DNA of 64,000 bases from assembly GCA_037127315.1 (NCBI GenBank), contig JBBBDQ010001273.1, forward strand, positions 3,463,501 to 3,527,500, given 5' to 3'. The position numbers and the translations under genes are program-made. Under the pieces are notes generated by a model, which saw only the letters and a list, made by a program, of their open reading frames with translations, was not told the origin of the DNA and searched no databases. The stretch is from Ascarosepion bandense. Taxonomy: Eukaryota > Mollusca > Cephalopoda > Sepiida > Sepiidae. Of the stretch, positions 23,520 to 35,225 are shown one piece after another. How positions within the stretch are numbered: position 1 is the stretch's first letter; each line of letters starts with the position of its first letter.

Positions 23520-24250
23520 AGTGTTGTCTTCTTCTGTGTATCTGTCCCTTCAGGACCTGGGCAATTATGGCACTCGTGAATGTACTGTTCTTTGTAGCAC
23601 TTAGTAAATTTTGTCGAATTCGCTAGCTCTCATAATCAGAGTTCAGCAAACCATTTTTACAAGCTCGTTATGTACGCTTTTCTCTGTTCCTCTTGCCTTC
23701 AAAATGTCCTGTGAGTGTCAAATTCACCAAACCCCCTTTCCTTGTTAGTGTACTTGTTATTCCATCTATTTCCACGAGATGGTTATGTAGTTACTTGCTG
23801 TTTTCCTCTGTCCCACTTGCCTTCAATATGTCCCGTGTGTGTTAAATTTTCTAAGTCCTCTTTTTTCTTTATGCAGTCTAGAAATTCCTACATCCTGTTT
23901 CCAAATTTAAGTTCAAATATCTTTTTTGTTTCCATATTCTTTAAACTTCATTATTGCACACTCATTAAGTAAAGATATTCTCATCATCCTTCTGTAGAAC
24001 TACATTTCTGTTGTCTCAAGTATCTACTTAATCTGTAATGAGATTGTCGAATATTAACTGGCATGTAAGAAGCCATAACTGTTCAGTACATTTTTCCTTG
24101 TTTTCCATGATATTTTATATTTCTTTGCTTAGGTTCAGAAAGACATCATTCACTGTTCCAGTGCGTCTTTAAGTTTCCATGTTGCATTTTCTGTCCTCCA
24201 TCAAAACACTTTCTAGAGATTTAAATGCTTATACTGGCCTGATTTTTGTC
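23520..24250 (-). mobile_element. RTE-like LINE fragment, decayed
   Basis: In reverse orientation the order and phrases match other RTE copies. Near 23710 GTCCTGTGAGTGTCAAATTC parallels 10110-10130. The 23980-24010 segment (ATCCTTCTGTAGAACTACAT) is antisense to the MWFCRRML-encoding region. A local duplication repeats the GTCCYGTGTGTGTYAAATT motif near 23705 and 23830. No open frame. Confidence 0.7.
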
Positions 24251-24356
24251 TAACAAATTTGTAATTCGTATATTGGGTTTTTTGTCGATATAACCCCAGC
24301 ACAAGAGCAATGATGTAAAAAGTGCTTTTTTTAACCTCTTGTGCCCTAATACCCGG

Positions 24357-24648
24357 GTATGGGTTGTGATGCAGTGGATATCGGCTCAGAACGAGAAATC
24401 GGGGAGCCGAGTTCGGATTCCAGTTGAATTACTTGCATTCCCTTACGTGCAAATACCCTTAGAAAAGGTATTAATCCGTCTCTTCCCTACACTAATATGT
24501 CAAATTGGGTTCTGTAGCCTTGCCTGGCAACCAGTCTACCGCAAAAAATGACAACCTATTGCGGGATAATCTTCTGTCCAGTCAGTCATGTCTCTTTCGG
24601 GACATGATCACACAAGCGTGTATCACGTATGGCACTTAACTGACTGAC
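24357..24648 (+). mobile_element. SINE-S with probable target-site duplication
   Basis: Complete head to tail, including GAGTTCGGATTCC and GGCACTTAACTGACTGAC. Flanks CCCTAATACCC (before) and CCCCAATACCC (after) look like a target-site duplication of about 11 bp with one mismatch. Confidence 0.92.
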
Positions 24649-24813
24649 CCCAATACCCAACACAATGGGTTACTGTGGAAAGTGAAGTACGAATGAAGTG
24701 TAGAGTGTAAAGTTCCTTCTTTTACCAATTGAAAACGAAGTGCGTCTGTGGGGAATTTTAGTGTTCAAAGGAATTGTAAGGTGCAAAATAATTAAACAAC
24801 AAGTGCGTATGAC

Positions 24814-24816
<3 letters not shown>

Positions 24817-24878
<62 letters not shown>
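24817..24878. repeat. (TG)n microsatellite
   Basis: About 30 TG units. Confidence 0.95.
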
Positions 24879-24880
<2 letters not shown>

Positions 24881-24997
24881 CATGTCAATTCCGTGAATGG
24901 CAAAGATAATCTAACAAGATTTACTTAATATAAAATATTAAGTGTTATATCTGTATCGAGAGCTCAAGCGATATTATCCAAAGCAATATGATATTTT

Positions 24998-25253
24998 ATA
25001 AAGAAAATCTCAACACATCATTTAGAGTGGTTACAAATTATAATTCATTTCTATGAACTGAATTAACTCATTTCTTCAGACCACACTATATTCGTTCCAT
25101 TCAGTATAAATATATTCCCGGAATCCGAGAAAACAGAGAAAATATTGGTTCCGAATAGTACGAATATAGTATGATCTGAAGAAATGAACGAATTTAGTTC
25201 ATAGAAATGAATTATAATTTATAAGCACACTCAATAAATGATGCGTTGAGTTT

Positions 25254-25263
<10 letters not shown>
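24998..25263. mobile_element. Long foldback (hairpin) element
   Basis: Arms of about 110 bp (24998-25110 and 25152-25263) are inverted imperfect copies. TATAATTCATTTCTATGAAC on the left faces GTTCATAGAAATGAATTATA on the right. The spacer is about 40 bp. The right arm ends directly in a (TA)n tract. There is no coding content. It fits a MITE-like foldback element and could give a long dsRNA if transcribed. Confidence 0.75.
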
Positions 25264-25293
<30 letters not shown>

Positions 25294-25309
25294 GAAAATC
25301 TAATTTGTG

Positions 25310-25930
25310 TTTATAAAGCTTCTATTTTGTACATACTGATTGATTTGTAAAACAAAATTAATTCTTGATTTTAAAAACCTTGCAAAAATAAAATATACGT
25401 CTGTAACACATTATTTTTTTTTAATCGTATCACCCCGAGCAAGGCGGTAACGCCACTGATGTGCAGGAGGCTACGTAATAATGAAAAGATTGGAAGAAAG
25501 AAAGCCGGAAACCACATCCTAAACAGGGAACAAGGGATGAGCCTCTTAACCTGTTCAATAGACGTGGGTGGAGTGTGAACCGGGCGATAGATCTATCTAC
25601 TCCAATTGAAAAAAAAAGAAACCAAAGTGAGAAGATTGGAAAAGAGAAAAGCCGGAAACCACATCCTAAACAGGGAACAAGGGATGAGCTTCTTAACCTG
25701 TTCAATAGACGTGGGTGGAGTGTGAAAGGAGAATTAAAAAATTAAAGTTAATTTCATTTGATACAATTATTACTTGCTTATAATATGAAATGTGATATAC
25801 AAGCATTTCTTAATCACGGAGGTCTTGTTTTTTGACGTGTTGATTGAAGACTGATAGCTAGACGTGTTCACAAGCTAAGTATGATTGACTAAAATGAACA
25901 TAAATATATAAAGCCTAAATGAACATTTTG
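25310..25930 (+). mobile_element. Family D fragment, interrupted
   Basis: 25325-25410 matches 11880-11935 (AAAATAAAATATACGTC shared). After an inserted element, similarity resumes at about 25736 (ACAAGCATTTCTTAATCAC; inverted match at 52465). The interruption is the LINE-A derivative at 25411-25735. Confidence 0.7.
25411..25735 (-). mobile_element. Non-autonomous LINE-A derivative (about 1.7 monomers + tail)
   Basis: Minus-strand structure: about 1.7 copies of a monomer of about 160 bp (GCCGGAAACCACATCC, ACAGGGAACAAGGGATGAGC, GACGTGGGTGGAGTGTGAA), then the last 60 bp of LINE-A (TACGTAGCC to CTCGGGGTGATACGATT) and poly(A). The monomer is homologous to the 5' end of the long LINE-A copy (60122-60240). 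The entire coding region is missing. The junction is the same as in the 39.3 kb element. Confidence 0.8.
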
Positions 25931-25934
25931 TTTT

Positions 25935-27103
25935 CAGATTTTAACTACCTAGCAATTTAAATCTTGCCTTTTTGTTCGTCAGCGTTTTACTGTGGATAAT
26001 GTAGTCATAATAAAACGCATTTGTGTCTGGTAAAAACATTTACTTGGAAATTTTTGCAAAAACAAAATAATTGTCTGATTTTAATGAAACTTTCAGGTCT
26101 TATTCACAAGTGAATAAAGTTATTTTTAAAATTAGTATTTTTAGAAAATCTTTGTAATTTATTTTTAATTTATTCATTTTTACTTTACACCTGTTATCCC
26201 CCACCACGTAATTTCATGTAATATTTAGAAATTCAATACTGTACTTTGTTTCATTATTAAATGCAGGACCCTTTGGGGAATCTAAACCATCTCTTTTTGT
26301 TTCAAACAGTAGCTACTTTTCCATAAATCTGCTCTGAATTATAAAATAATACATAATAGAATTACGCCACTTTATTTTATTTAGATAATCTTTTAATTGC
26401 TTTTATAAACAATATATATTAAAGGTATCATATTCTAAAGAAAATATTTTTTGATGAATAATGACTTTCTTTATTTTCTTTGTTAATTATGATGATTTAT
26501 AAAATTTCTAAACATCTTCTAAATTTCTTCAAGTTAGTATTCGGTTAAGTTATTAAGTAAAGCCTACATTTACTAAACAAAAATTGAACAGCTTAATGCA
26601 ACTTATTTAGCACTAAGATTTTTAAAAATATTTTAATTTTTTATGTAAAATTGTCAATTTTTAAGCATAAGAAGTCTCAAGTGACATGTTAGTAAAATGT
26701 CACATGTTTCAAGGGTTGTTTTTCTTAACAAACTTTCAATTAGGTTTCATAAATTTATATCAATTCTGGTCGACTATACTTAGCTTGTCAACACATCCTG
26801 CTAAAATCGATCAATTAACGCGTCAGAAAAATAATACCTCGGTGATTAAGAAATACTTGTATTCTAAATTTCATACTATAAGCAAGTAATATTTCAAATC
26901 AAATTAATTTAAGGCTAAATTTGCTAATTTTCCCAAAATAATGTGTCACGGATTTTATTTTTGCAAGATTTAAAACCAAGAACTAAATTTTGTTTGAAAT
27001 CTGTCAAACTGTCAAAAATGAACAAAAACTGATAACTTTTAAAAACTCTGAAAAAATTGAGATTCCGATCAATATAATTTCTATTTGAAATATAACAGAG
27101 TGG
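25935..27103 (-). mobile_element. Family D copy, inverted
   Basis: Reverse orientation relative to 11605-13165. Landmarks TCAATTCTGGTCGACTATAC and CTCGGTGATTAAGAAATACT are shared with 52380-52480. It stops where the next copy begins (GGGTACCTCC at 27105). Confidence 0.65.
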
Positions 27104-29050
27104 GTACCTCCACGAATTCGATGAAAAAAAACCAGCTTACTATAAAGGAAAAAGGCCCCAAACTAAATAAAAACAAAGTTTTATCGGCAAAATATTTAAG
27201 TTATTCTTAAGAAAATAGATCAATGTACTTTTGAATCATGTTTTAATTTTTTAAAAATTCTTTCTAACACATTTAAGATTTTGGTATAAAATCTTGTTTT
27301 TCCTTCGTCAGTAAGTCACGCAATTTTCACAAGAGTTTATTACAGCAAACGTAATAATACGCAAGTCACTTTTTACCGCTGAAAAACATTAATTTTGGAA
27401 AAACATTTTAATTTTGCAAGAATTTGGTAATTTTTACAAAAATCAAATAATGGTCAGATTCTGATGAGAATTTCAGGACTAAATAACTAAAATCACTTGT
27501 GAAATAATTACATTTAGAAAATCTTAGTAAAAATATTTGTTTTTTTACAAATGTTAGCCCCCAACCAATTAATTTCTTGAAATGTCTAGAAATTTGCTAG
27601 AATTCTCCCATATGCATAACATTACATTCGGGAGTCACTGGGGAATGCGAATCGACTGTTGTTGTTGTTGTTGTTTTGCTTTTATCTAAATTAGCCCTTT
27701 TACAGAAAATCTGCTTCAAATTGTGAAAACAAAAATGCAATAAAACTATGCTATTTCTTATTTGGATAAACTTTTAATTGATTTATAAACAATACATATA
27801 AAGGATATCACGGATATCACAATCTGAAAAGAAAAAATAATTTAATGAATAATGAATTTTTACAAGAATTGTTTTCATTTATCATTTTTATCATAATAAT
27901 GTATAAGGTTTCAAAAATCATTTAAAAAACCCCTTCATCGTTCACGCTAGGTTGTTAAGTTAATACCTGAAGACAATATTTACTAATCGAAACTGGAAAA
28001 GCTAAACACATATAATCAAACCACTCGATTTTTAAAATAATTAAAACATCTTATTTGTGTGCATACTGATGATCCATATTTTCTTTTTATGAGTGGCCGT
28101 ACGTGCTATATATCATTAAAAGGTCACGTGTTTCAAAGGTTGCGTTAATTACAGAAAAAAAAAACTATATAAACATTTTCTGCAGGGTTTAATTCTTTTC
28201 TCTCGCTTCCGTGTTTCTCATGCTTTACGTTTCAGCATTCGACGGACCTTGAAAATCATCCCTTCAAAATTTAAAATAAGTTTTATATTTTAATTACTAG
28301 TTTCCTAATTTTGTTAATAAAAAGTAATTGTGAAATCCACAATTTGTAGATTTACCTAATAAAAAATATAAAAAATCGATATTCAAAATAAAAATGAATA
28401 AATGCCATAGCATTTCATAAAATATATCGAGTTACCTCTGCTATGTTATATAATTTCATTCTCTGTTATTAAATTTTAAATTTTTTTAAAAGAAAGTTTT
28501 ATATTATTTTAGTCTTTATTTTTCATAATACATTTTCGAATGTAAGCTCAGCTAACTAAAATTCAGTAAAATATTATATAATTTTTAATTTTAAAAGTTT
28601 TAGATTCTAATCATTATGATTTCGATTTGAAATACACCAGAGTATTCTCCTGAGAATGTGCGTTGTGGTTCAGTGAATATCGGCTCGGAACGAGAAATCG
28701 GAGAGCCGAGTTCGAATTCCAGTTGAATTTCTTGCATTCACTTATGCGCAAATATCTTTGGGAAAGGTATTAATCCGCCTCTTCCCTTCAGTTATGGGTT
28801 AAATAACAGGACAGATTGAGTTCTATAGCATTGGCTGGTAACCAGTCTACCGCAGAAAGCAATGACAACCTACTGCGAGATAATCTTCTGCCCAATCAGT
28901 CATGTCTCTTTCGAGACATGATCACCCAAGCGTGTATTACGTATGGCACTTAACTGACTGACTGATTTTTCTTACACGAATTAGTAAATTTCATCTCTTG
29001 GCTTTCAATTAAAGCTAAAATTACAGCTTTATTACTTATTAAAATCCACT
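27104..29050 (-). mobile_element. Family D copy, inverted, split by SINE-S
   Basis: Begins with GGGTACCTCCAC and proceeds as the reverse complement of 13165 to 11650 (ATAAAGGAAAAAGGCC, AACTAAATAAAAACAAAG). A SINE-S copy at 28656-28964 interrupts it, and family D sequence resumes after it (GGCTTTCAATTAAAGC). The distal end is lost in a CT-rich tract. Confidence 0.7.
28656..28964 (+). mobile_element. SINE-S inside family D
   Basis: Full-length copy: ATGTGCGTTGTGGTTCAGTG head, GAGTTCGAATTCC B box, ACTTAACTGACTGACTGA end. Family D sequence lies on both sides, so this SINE is younger than that copy. Confidence 0.92.
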
Positions 29051-29054
29051 ACCT

Positions 29055-29239
29055 TTCCCTCTCTTTCTCCCTCTCCCTCTCTCTCTCGCTCTCTCTCTCT
29101 ACATATATTTATATATATTGTTGAATTTTAACGGTGTTTAGAGACAAAAATACTATTTTACAAAGATTTCCTCATGAAACTTTGAAGTCGGCATGACTGA
29201 ATACTCAGCTGTGACGAACTTCTCTACTCTACATTAATT

Positions 29240-29322
<83 letters not shown>
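29055..29322. repeat. (CT)n, (CA)n, (TA)n and (TG)n microsatellites
   Basis: The CA-TA-TG order at 29241-29322 is self-complementary and can form one long hairpin. Confidence 0.95.
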
Positions 29323-29324
<2 letters not shown>

Positions 29325-29605
29325 TTACTATGTGCCTCTGTGTGTTTGCGGATATTCTTTTGTGTATCTGTATGTGACTGAGTTAATGTGCCTCTGTATA
29401 TCTGTCTGAATATTTTTACGGTTGTATGTGCCTATCGCAGTGCGTACCTGCTCGTAGTCTTATTTCCATGTCTGTACATGTATGTGTGTGCGCGCGTGTA
29501 AGAGAGAAAGAGAGAGTGAGAGAAAGAGAAAAAGAACATGTTCGCATAATATTGAGTTTGTTTACAATACATACAGAGAGAGAGAGAGAGAGAGAGAGTG
29601 TGTGT

Positions 29606-29637
<32 letters not shown>

Positions 29638-30094
29638 AGGCACTGCATATATCCACTCACACACTTTCCCTTCGATAACATCAAAGGGAGATTTTTGTCT
29701 TTGTTGTTTCATATTCCTTTTTACATTTTTTTCTTTTTTTTTTGTGATCTGTGCCCAACTTGTCTCTCCCTGACAATTCCTGTTATGTCGGAGCAGGCTT
29801 GAGGCGAGCGGTTTGTTCACTGGGCGTGAACAGGCACGTTGTGCATGCTCCAAGCGTCGATAATCAAGTTGAATGTTTCCTCAATTGAAGATAAAGGTCA
29901 TCTGGGTAAAATGCGGCAATAAAACTATAAAGCAGTCCAGAAATAAAGTAAACAGTTCTAGTTAATGAAGTGTGAAAAACACGCACGCATACACCAACCG
30001 ATGTTCTTAGGGACTTATATAAACGCATAAACCTAAATATATACACATAGAGACGTTGGTCTATCTGAGATTACTGACGTTAAAGGCTGTATAG
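29323..30094. other. Non-coding DNA with (GA)n tracts
   Basis: GA-rich microsatellites at about 29503-29638 produce Arg/Glu and Ser/Leu repeats in several frames. The rest (29740-30090) has no recognised feature. Confidence 0.65.
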
Positions 30095-31625
30095 TAGGTA
30101 CAGGTACCGCCACTCATTTTCGATATCTACATTTTAAATTGATTTCTTTTTAAACAAAAGGTTTTCTTCAAAATTTTCTTATAGTTTAAAAATTAAATGA
30201 TTAAATTTTCTATTTCCAATAAGCAAAATACTCTGGTGCATTTCAAACAGAAATTATTGATTGGATACTAAAATTTCAAGATTTGTTTTTTAATTATTCA
30301 ATTTTTCGGCCATTTTTTAGTGATTGACAGATTTGTAAATAAAATTTAATTTTCGGTTTTAAAATTCTGGCAAAAAAATATCTATCTGTGACATATGATT
30401 TTTGGAAAATTAGCAAATTTAATGTTAAATTAATCTGATTTACACAAGTATTATTTATAGTATGAAAGTTAAAATAAAACTATTTTTCAACACGAGCGTT
30501 GACCTTTCCAACCTATCCACCGTAATTAAAATGTGTTGACAGATCGAGATAAGATAAGCGTATATCGATCACAAGTGCCATAATTTTACAATTTCTTTTC
30601 CATTAGGGTGTAACCCTAAAACAAAGACCTTTTAATTTACACATAGAAATTACCATACAAAAAGACAAAAAAAAAAACAAATGCAAATACACAAAATGCA
30701 AAAACTTCAAATGCAAACACACAGAAAAAAATTGAAAATTATTTTTAAAATACGATGGCTAAATGATTTGTATTAAACTTTTCAATTTTTGATTAGCAAG
30801 TATAGTCTTTACTATGAAACCTGCCAGCCTAAAGTCTATAAGAATTGGAAATATTTTTAAAATATTTTTGAAACTTTATTAATTATTATAATTAAGAAAC
30901 CATAATGAAAACAATTATTTTAAAATTTCATTACTAATCGAATTTTTTTCTTCAGACTATAATTTCTGACATTTATATTATTTATTAAATAATTAAAAGC
31001 TTATCTAATTTAATAATGTCGTAGTTTTATAGCATTTTTACTTTACTATTCAGAGCAGATTTTCACTAATAGGTGCTAAATTGTTTTAAAATATAATACA
31101 TGATTTACATTCCGCAATGAGTCCTGTGCTTAACCTATAAAACCATTTTTGCCTACAGAATTTATTTTTTGAAATTTCATGAATTTACGTGGAGGTCGAG
31201 TAACAGATGTAAAAAAAAATTACCAAGATTTTTTAAAAAAATAATGATTTCAAAATTAATTTCATTCTTTTACAAATAAGTTCTGAAATTTTCATTAAAA
31301 TCCGACAATTATTTGATTATTGCAAGAGTTTCCAAATTAATATTTTTATCACCGGAAAAAAAAACTGTGTTATGTAATATTACATTTTCCATTGTAAACT
31401 CTCGTAACGATTTGTTTACCCTCTAACTCAAATCAAATCACGATTATTTAACAATATTTCAAACGTGTTAAAGATTAACTTTTTTAAAAAAATAATTTAA
31501 GAATACTTTGATCTCTCCTCTTGATAATAATATAAACATTTTAATGGAAAAAGTTTCATTTTTATTATTATTAGGGCCTTTTAAATTCATACTATGCTGT
31601 TTTTTAGCGATTTAGTGAAGGTACT
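30095..31625 (+). mobile_element. Family D repeat, near-complete copy
   Basis: Same orientation as 11605-13165. Left end CAGGTACCGCCAC, right end GTGAAGGTACT after CATACTATGCTGTTTTTTAG. Shared landmarks include AAAATACTCTGGTGCATTTC and AGACCTTTTAATTTACAC. No ORF. Confidence 0.7.
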
Positions 31626-33794
31626 ATTGTTTAGAATAAATAGTCAATATTTTCTCTTGTTTAGTAGCAACAACAGTCTAGCAGAATGTCACCTGACATA
31701 AAAGCTCGTACGAAAAATACGTGTGTTCTTAAAATCCCACGTAAGAAAAAATGAGCTTATAACCACTTCCTTCATGTTTGCGGAGAACAAACATTGGATG
31801 TAAGCATACTCAGTTGTTTTACAACCTACGTTCTGAGCAACACTGAAAAAGATCATGTTGATATAAGTAATTATATAAAAATTGTTTTCTATCTAAAACG
31901 TTTTTTCTCCAGCGGTGCTCCTTGTGGCAGATTCCATCGAATCAAATAGGAGACATTCGTTTCGGTACCTCCCCTGTGTATATATTTTGAAACCTACGGT
32001 AAAACAATGTAGAGTAAGGGAAAGCTATAGTTATTCAGTTGTGCGTTGAGAGTTCGATCCCTGCTGGTCAAACGAAATTAATATAAACATTTATTAAATA
32101 CCTGTAGTATGGGACAGAAAGTGCCTGAAAAAAAAATTATGACGTCAGAGAAAGCTAGTGCATCAGCCAACTGATCTGAAAGTAAACTTTTAGCTCTTAC
32201 TTGCTGATCTGAACTTCACATGATGTCAGTGGCCTACACCACCACTGAACCACACGATCGACCAAGCTGGATCTTGTATATGCAACCGTGTGAATAAACT
32301 GTATACACATTCACCTCATGAAAAGGAGTGACTCATATATCCTCGCGAAACCAAGTGCGACGTTGAATGCAATGTCAATTTAAGTATGAATCATTCAATC
32401 ACACGTTTTCCTTCTTTTGAAGTCGTCATTTGGATAAAGAGTTCATTTCAAATTGATTCCTCCTATATTTAAACTATTTATATTTGGACTATTGTCCCCA
32501 TTTTTGTTGTTGTTATCACAACGTTTCGGCCGTTGTGTTCTCCGGCTTTCATCAGGTCTATATCGATATGGGTAAATCACAGGGAATTCTGAACTAAACC
32601 ATTTATTTAATCTACTGAGACAGACTGTTCTCGTTCCATTGCCTGTGTCTAGGGATAGGCTCTGTAGAACTAAAAATAAGAACTGGAGCATATTCCTAGA
32701 GACGTGAACGTGAATATACAAAACAACAGTTCGTGAGACAAAGCTGCTCGAGTGGAATCGAATAGAAAGAGATGAAGAGATTTCTGTATAACGTGCGTGG
32801 CTCTTTGGTTCTTAACCGCGAAGGTTAGGACTAAGGGAACTAAGGAGTGTAGAACTGGAGCATATTCCTAGAGAGCGTGAACGTAAACTTAAAAAGCAGC
32901 GGTAAGTGGCGTTATTATAAAACGTAGGAAATAAGGACAGAACTGGGTATATAAGCTGCCGGTGGCCTCTTGTGAATAAGAATTCCCACTGCAACAATAG
33001 GTTTACACTTCCGATTGGTCAGATTTCGTTAGGATGCGGTGGGTTCGGATAAATATCGCAGCATTTACAAGTACAGGTAAACAGATAAAAACCTGTTTTG
33101 GCAATGTCCTTCTTATTTTCTTTACACAAAAAAGCCATTTTTAATCAGCTGCATATGGTTAAACGTTGCGTTCGGTTCTCTAACGAAAACTTATGAAGAA
33201 CGCAAGTACGTCTTTGCAATTTTTTCCCAATTCGACTCTGAAATGCACTGCAAACGACTCACTCTCGTATAGAAAAGATAGAAAACTAATTCTAGATGCA
33301 GTCTCCAATCATTCAGCTTAACTTTTTGTTGTAACCGAAAAGGTTACTGAATGAGAAATATCCAAAACGTAGGTTGGAAAATGAAATATTAATATTTATA
33401 ACATCAACAAATTACAATACTTGCCATCTGCATGAAGTAAATAACCAGTGCTAGAGGTGAACTGCTAAACAGCAATATTGTCATTTAGCTGCCGCCCGAC
33501 ATGAGACAAAATGTGGCACAACGCATTTTTAATAAGGGTAATCCGAGTCATATAACTCGGGCAATAATTAAATTTCTACTTTTTCCCAGATGAGCGAAGT
33601 TAATCGCCAGACAGCAATATTGCCCTACTTACAATAGTGTCCAACGAATTTATGAGGATTGGTGCATACCCATTAATATTCATAGGTATGTAATGAACAC
33701 TTTTTAAAAATGATTTCACTACAATCAAGGTAATAAAGCCCCCAAGACGCAAGGGGGGATGATTATTGAGTGTTAAAGAACATGTGAAAATATT
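31626..33794. other. Unassigned non-coding stretch
   Basis: Apart from the hammerhead-like motif at 32507, it contains two direct repeats: CTGGAGCATATTCCTAGAGA at about 32683 and 32856, and CAGCAATATTG with related flanks at about 33470 and 33614. No gene recognised. Confidence 0.5.
32507..32559 (-). ncRNA. Hammerhead-like core, incomplete
   Basis: The minus strand reads CTGATGA (32555-32549), then a GCCG/CGGC stem II separated by about 10 nt, then CGAAAC. The spacing of the catalytic cores is right, but the expected cleavage triplet and stem I pairing are not convincing downstream (GTTGTGATAAC). A relic of a Penelope-type terminal hammerhead is possible. So is a palindromic repeat, because ACAACG and CGTTGT flank the GAAA. 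Confidence 0.3.
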
Positions 33795-34171
33795 TGTTGT
33801 GGGATATCCCATATTTCTATGATAATGGACTCGACTTGAGTATGCCTATTCTCCTGCCAACCGTGAGAGTACCGAGATTGATCCGTAACTTACCGAGAGA
33901 TACCGAAGTTATAACGGAAATACCGCGTCAGTAGTCATAGTACTTCTGAGCTCCACTCAACCAGAATAGTATTACACGGATATACTAACTCCAGCACGGC
34001 TTCACTTCAAAGATTTGTATATATATATATGTTCCTTATTAATCGTATTCCTGGGTCACTAACCTGCGTTCTAGTTTCTGTCTTTACGTTTAATATAACC
34101 TATTTTTTTATATCAAATATCTGTATTGTTGTTCATTATTTTGTGTGGTTCCTCACCCGGAATCCACAACA
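33795..34171. mobile_element. Solo LTR candidate
   Basis: A 377-bp unit begins TGTTGTGGGATATCCCA and ends GGAATCCACAACA, giving 8-bp inverted ends (TGTTGTGG/CCACAACA) with canonical TG...CA. It is flanked by ATATT and ATACT, a likely 5-bp target-site duplication with one mismatch. A TATA-rich patch lies near 34017. No adjacent gag, pol or primer-binding site was seen, so recombination to a solo LTR is inferred. Five-base duplications suit Ty3/gypsy or BEL elements. Confidence 0.7.
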
Positions 34172-34249
34172 ATACTATTAAAGAGAAAGAACATTATAAT
34201 TAAAATAACTAAGAAAGCAGTTGATAATTACTCATACTGCATTCACGTT

Positions 34250-35225
34250 TTTGAATATCAAAGTTCGCTGGGAAGCAAGAAAATGTTAGAGTTCCACAAG
34301 TGAGATGTGAGATAGGAGAAACTTACGGTTACATCTACCCATTTGAAAAGTATAATGATAAGACATTGCCGCCAATTTAGTCAGTCAGTTAATTGCCATG
34401 CATGATTCACGCTTTCAAGATGTAACTAACTAGGCAGATTTTTCTGAAGTAGGTGGTCATTACTTTCTGTGGAAGACCGGTTGCCAACCAAGGCTATAGA
34501 AACCAATCTGTCCTGCTATTTAGGCCTTAACTGGAGGAAGAAGGGATGGATGAAGTGAATGAAACGAATTCGACTGGAATTCGAACTCTGCTAGCCTATT
34601 TCTCATTCTGAGCCGGTATCTAGCACCACAACGCACTTCCAGTACTACCCATTAATTTATAAATCTAGGTACCACAGCGGAAACTTTATCAGAACAATTA
34701 ACATGAAAATATTTATAGAAAGGGCACAAAAAGCTACATTAGAGTGGTGGGAAAGGGACTGAAGCTGAGATGTCAGGTGAGGACCAATAAAATTGCGGAT
34801 TCGTCTGAATTTCATCAAGAATCTCTAAATATATGGAAAGAGCAACAGACCAAATGTGGCAGCGATATTCAAAGAAAGAGCGAATAGTAGACTCACAAAT
34901 ATGCAAGATAGATTCTAGCAAAAAAATTGCCTCGCAAGACATAGTGGACTAATTTTCTTAGCTGCAGATTTAGTAACTGATTCAATTTATTTCATGCCAT
35001 CATGAAAATGCTGGATGATTTTTACAAACTTCTGTGAGCATCCGATGCAGCCAAAAACTGTCAAAAGTGCCGTCCTATTGCTCCTCTGGTAGGTTCTCCT
35101 CAAGGTGACTCGTACCAAGATCTTTCCGTTGTTAAAAAGGACTGAATTTTCGTCAGTTTGATGAATATAGAGTAGATAGTCATCTTTTTGCTCTTGTACT
35201 AAATTATTTTTATTTGGGGATAACA
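34250..35225 (-). mobile_element. LINE-A RT fragment, split by SINE-S
   Basis: Minus-strand peptide LLESILHICESTIRSFFEYRCHIWS (34739-34942) matches LINE-A ETILHIYKSTIRPCIEYCCHIWS. Further LINE-A sequence runs to about 35220. A SINE-S copy interrupts it at 34379-34640. The frame is broken in several places. Confidence 0.75.
34379..34640 (-). mobile_element. SINE-S inside LINE-A
   Basis: Reverse complement of the family: TCAGTCAGTTAATTGCCATG at the element 3' end, GACCGGTTGCCAACCAAGG in the body, GGAATTCGAACTC as B box, ending at CACCACAACGCAC. It has a shortened body. Confidence 0.88.

Noticed and set aside
28066..28110. CTGATGA as a hammerhead core
   Set aside because: No stem II or GAAA in range.
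29416..29853. 145-residue minus-strand frame
   Set aside because: Mostly Ser/Leu repeats from (GA)n microsatellites. The short unique N-terminal part has no recognisable domain.
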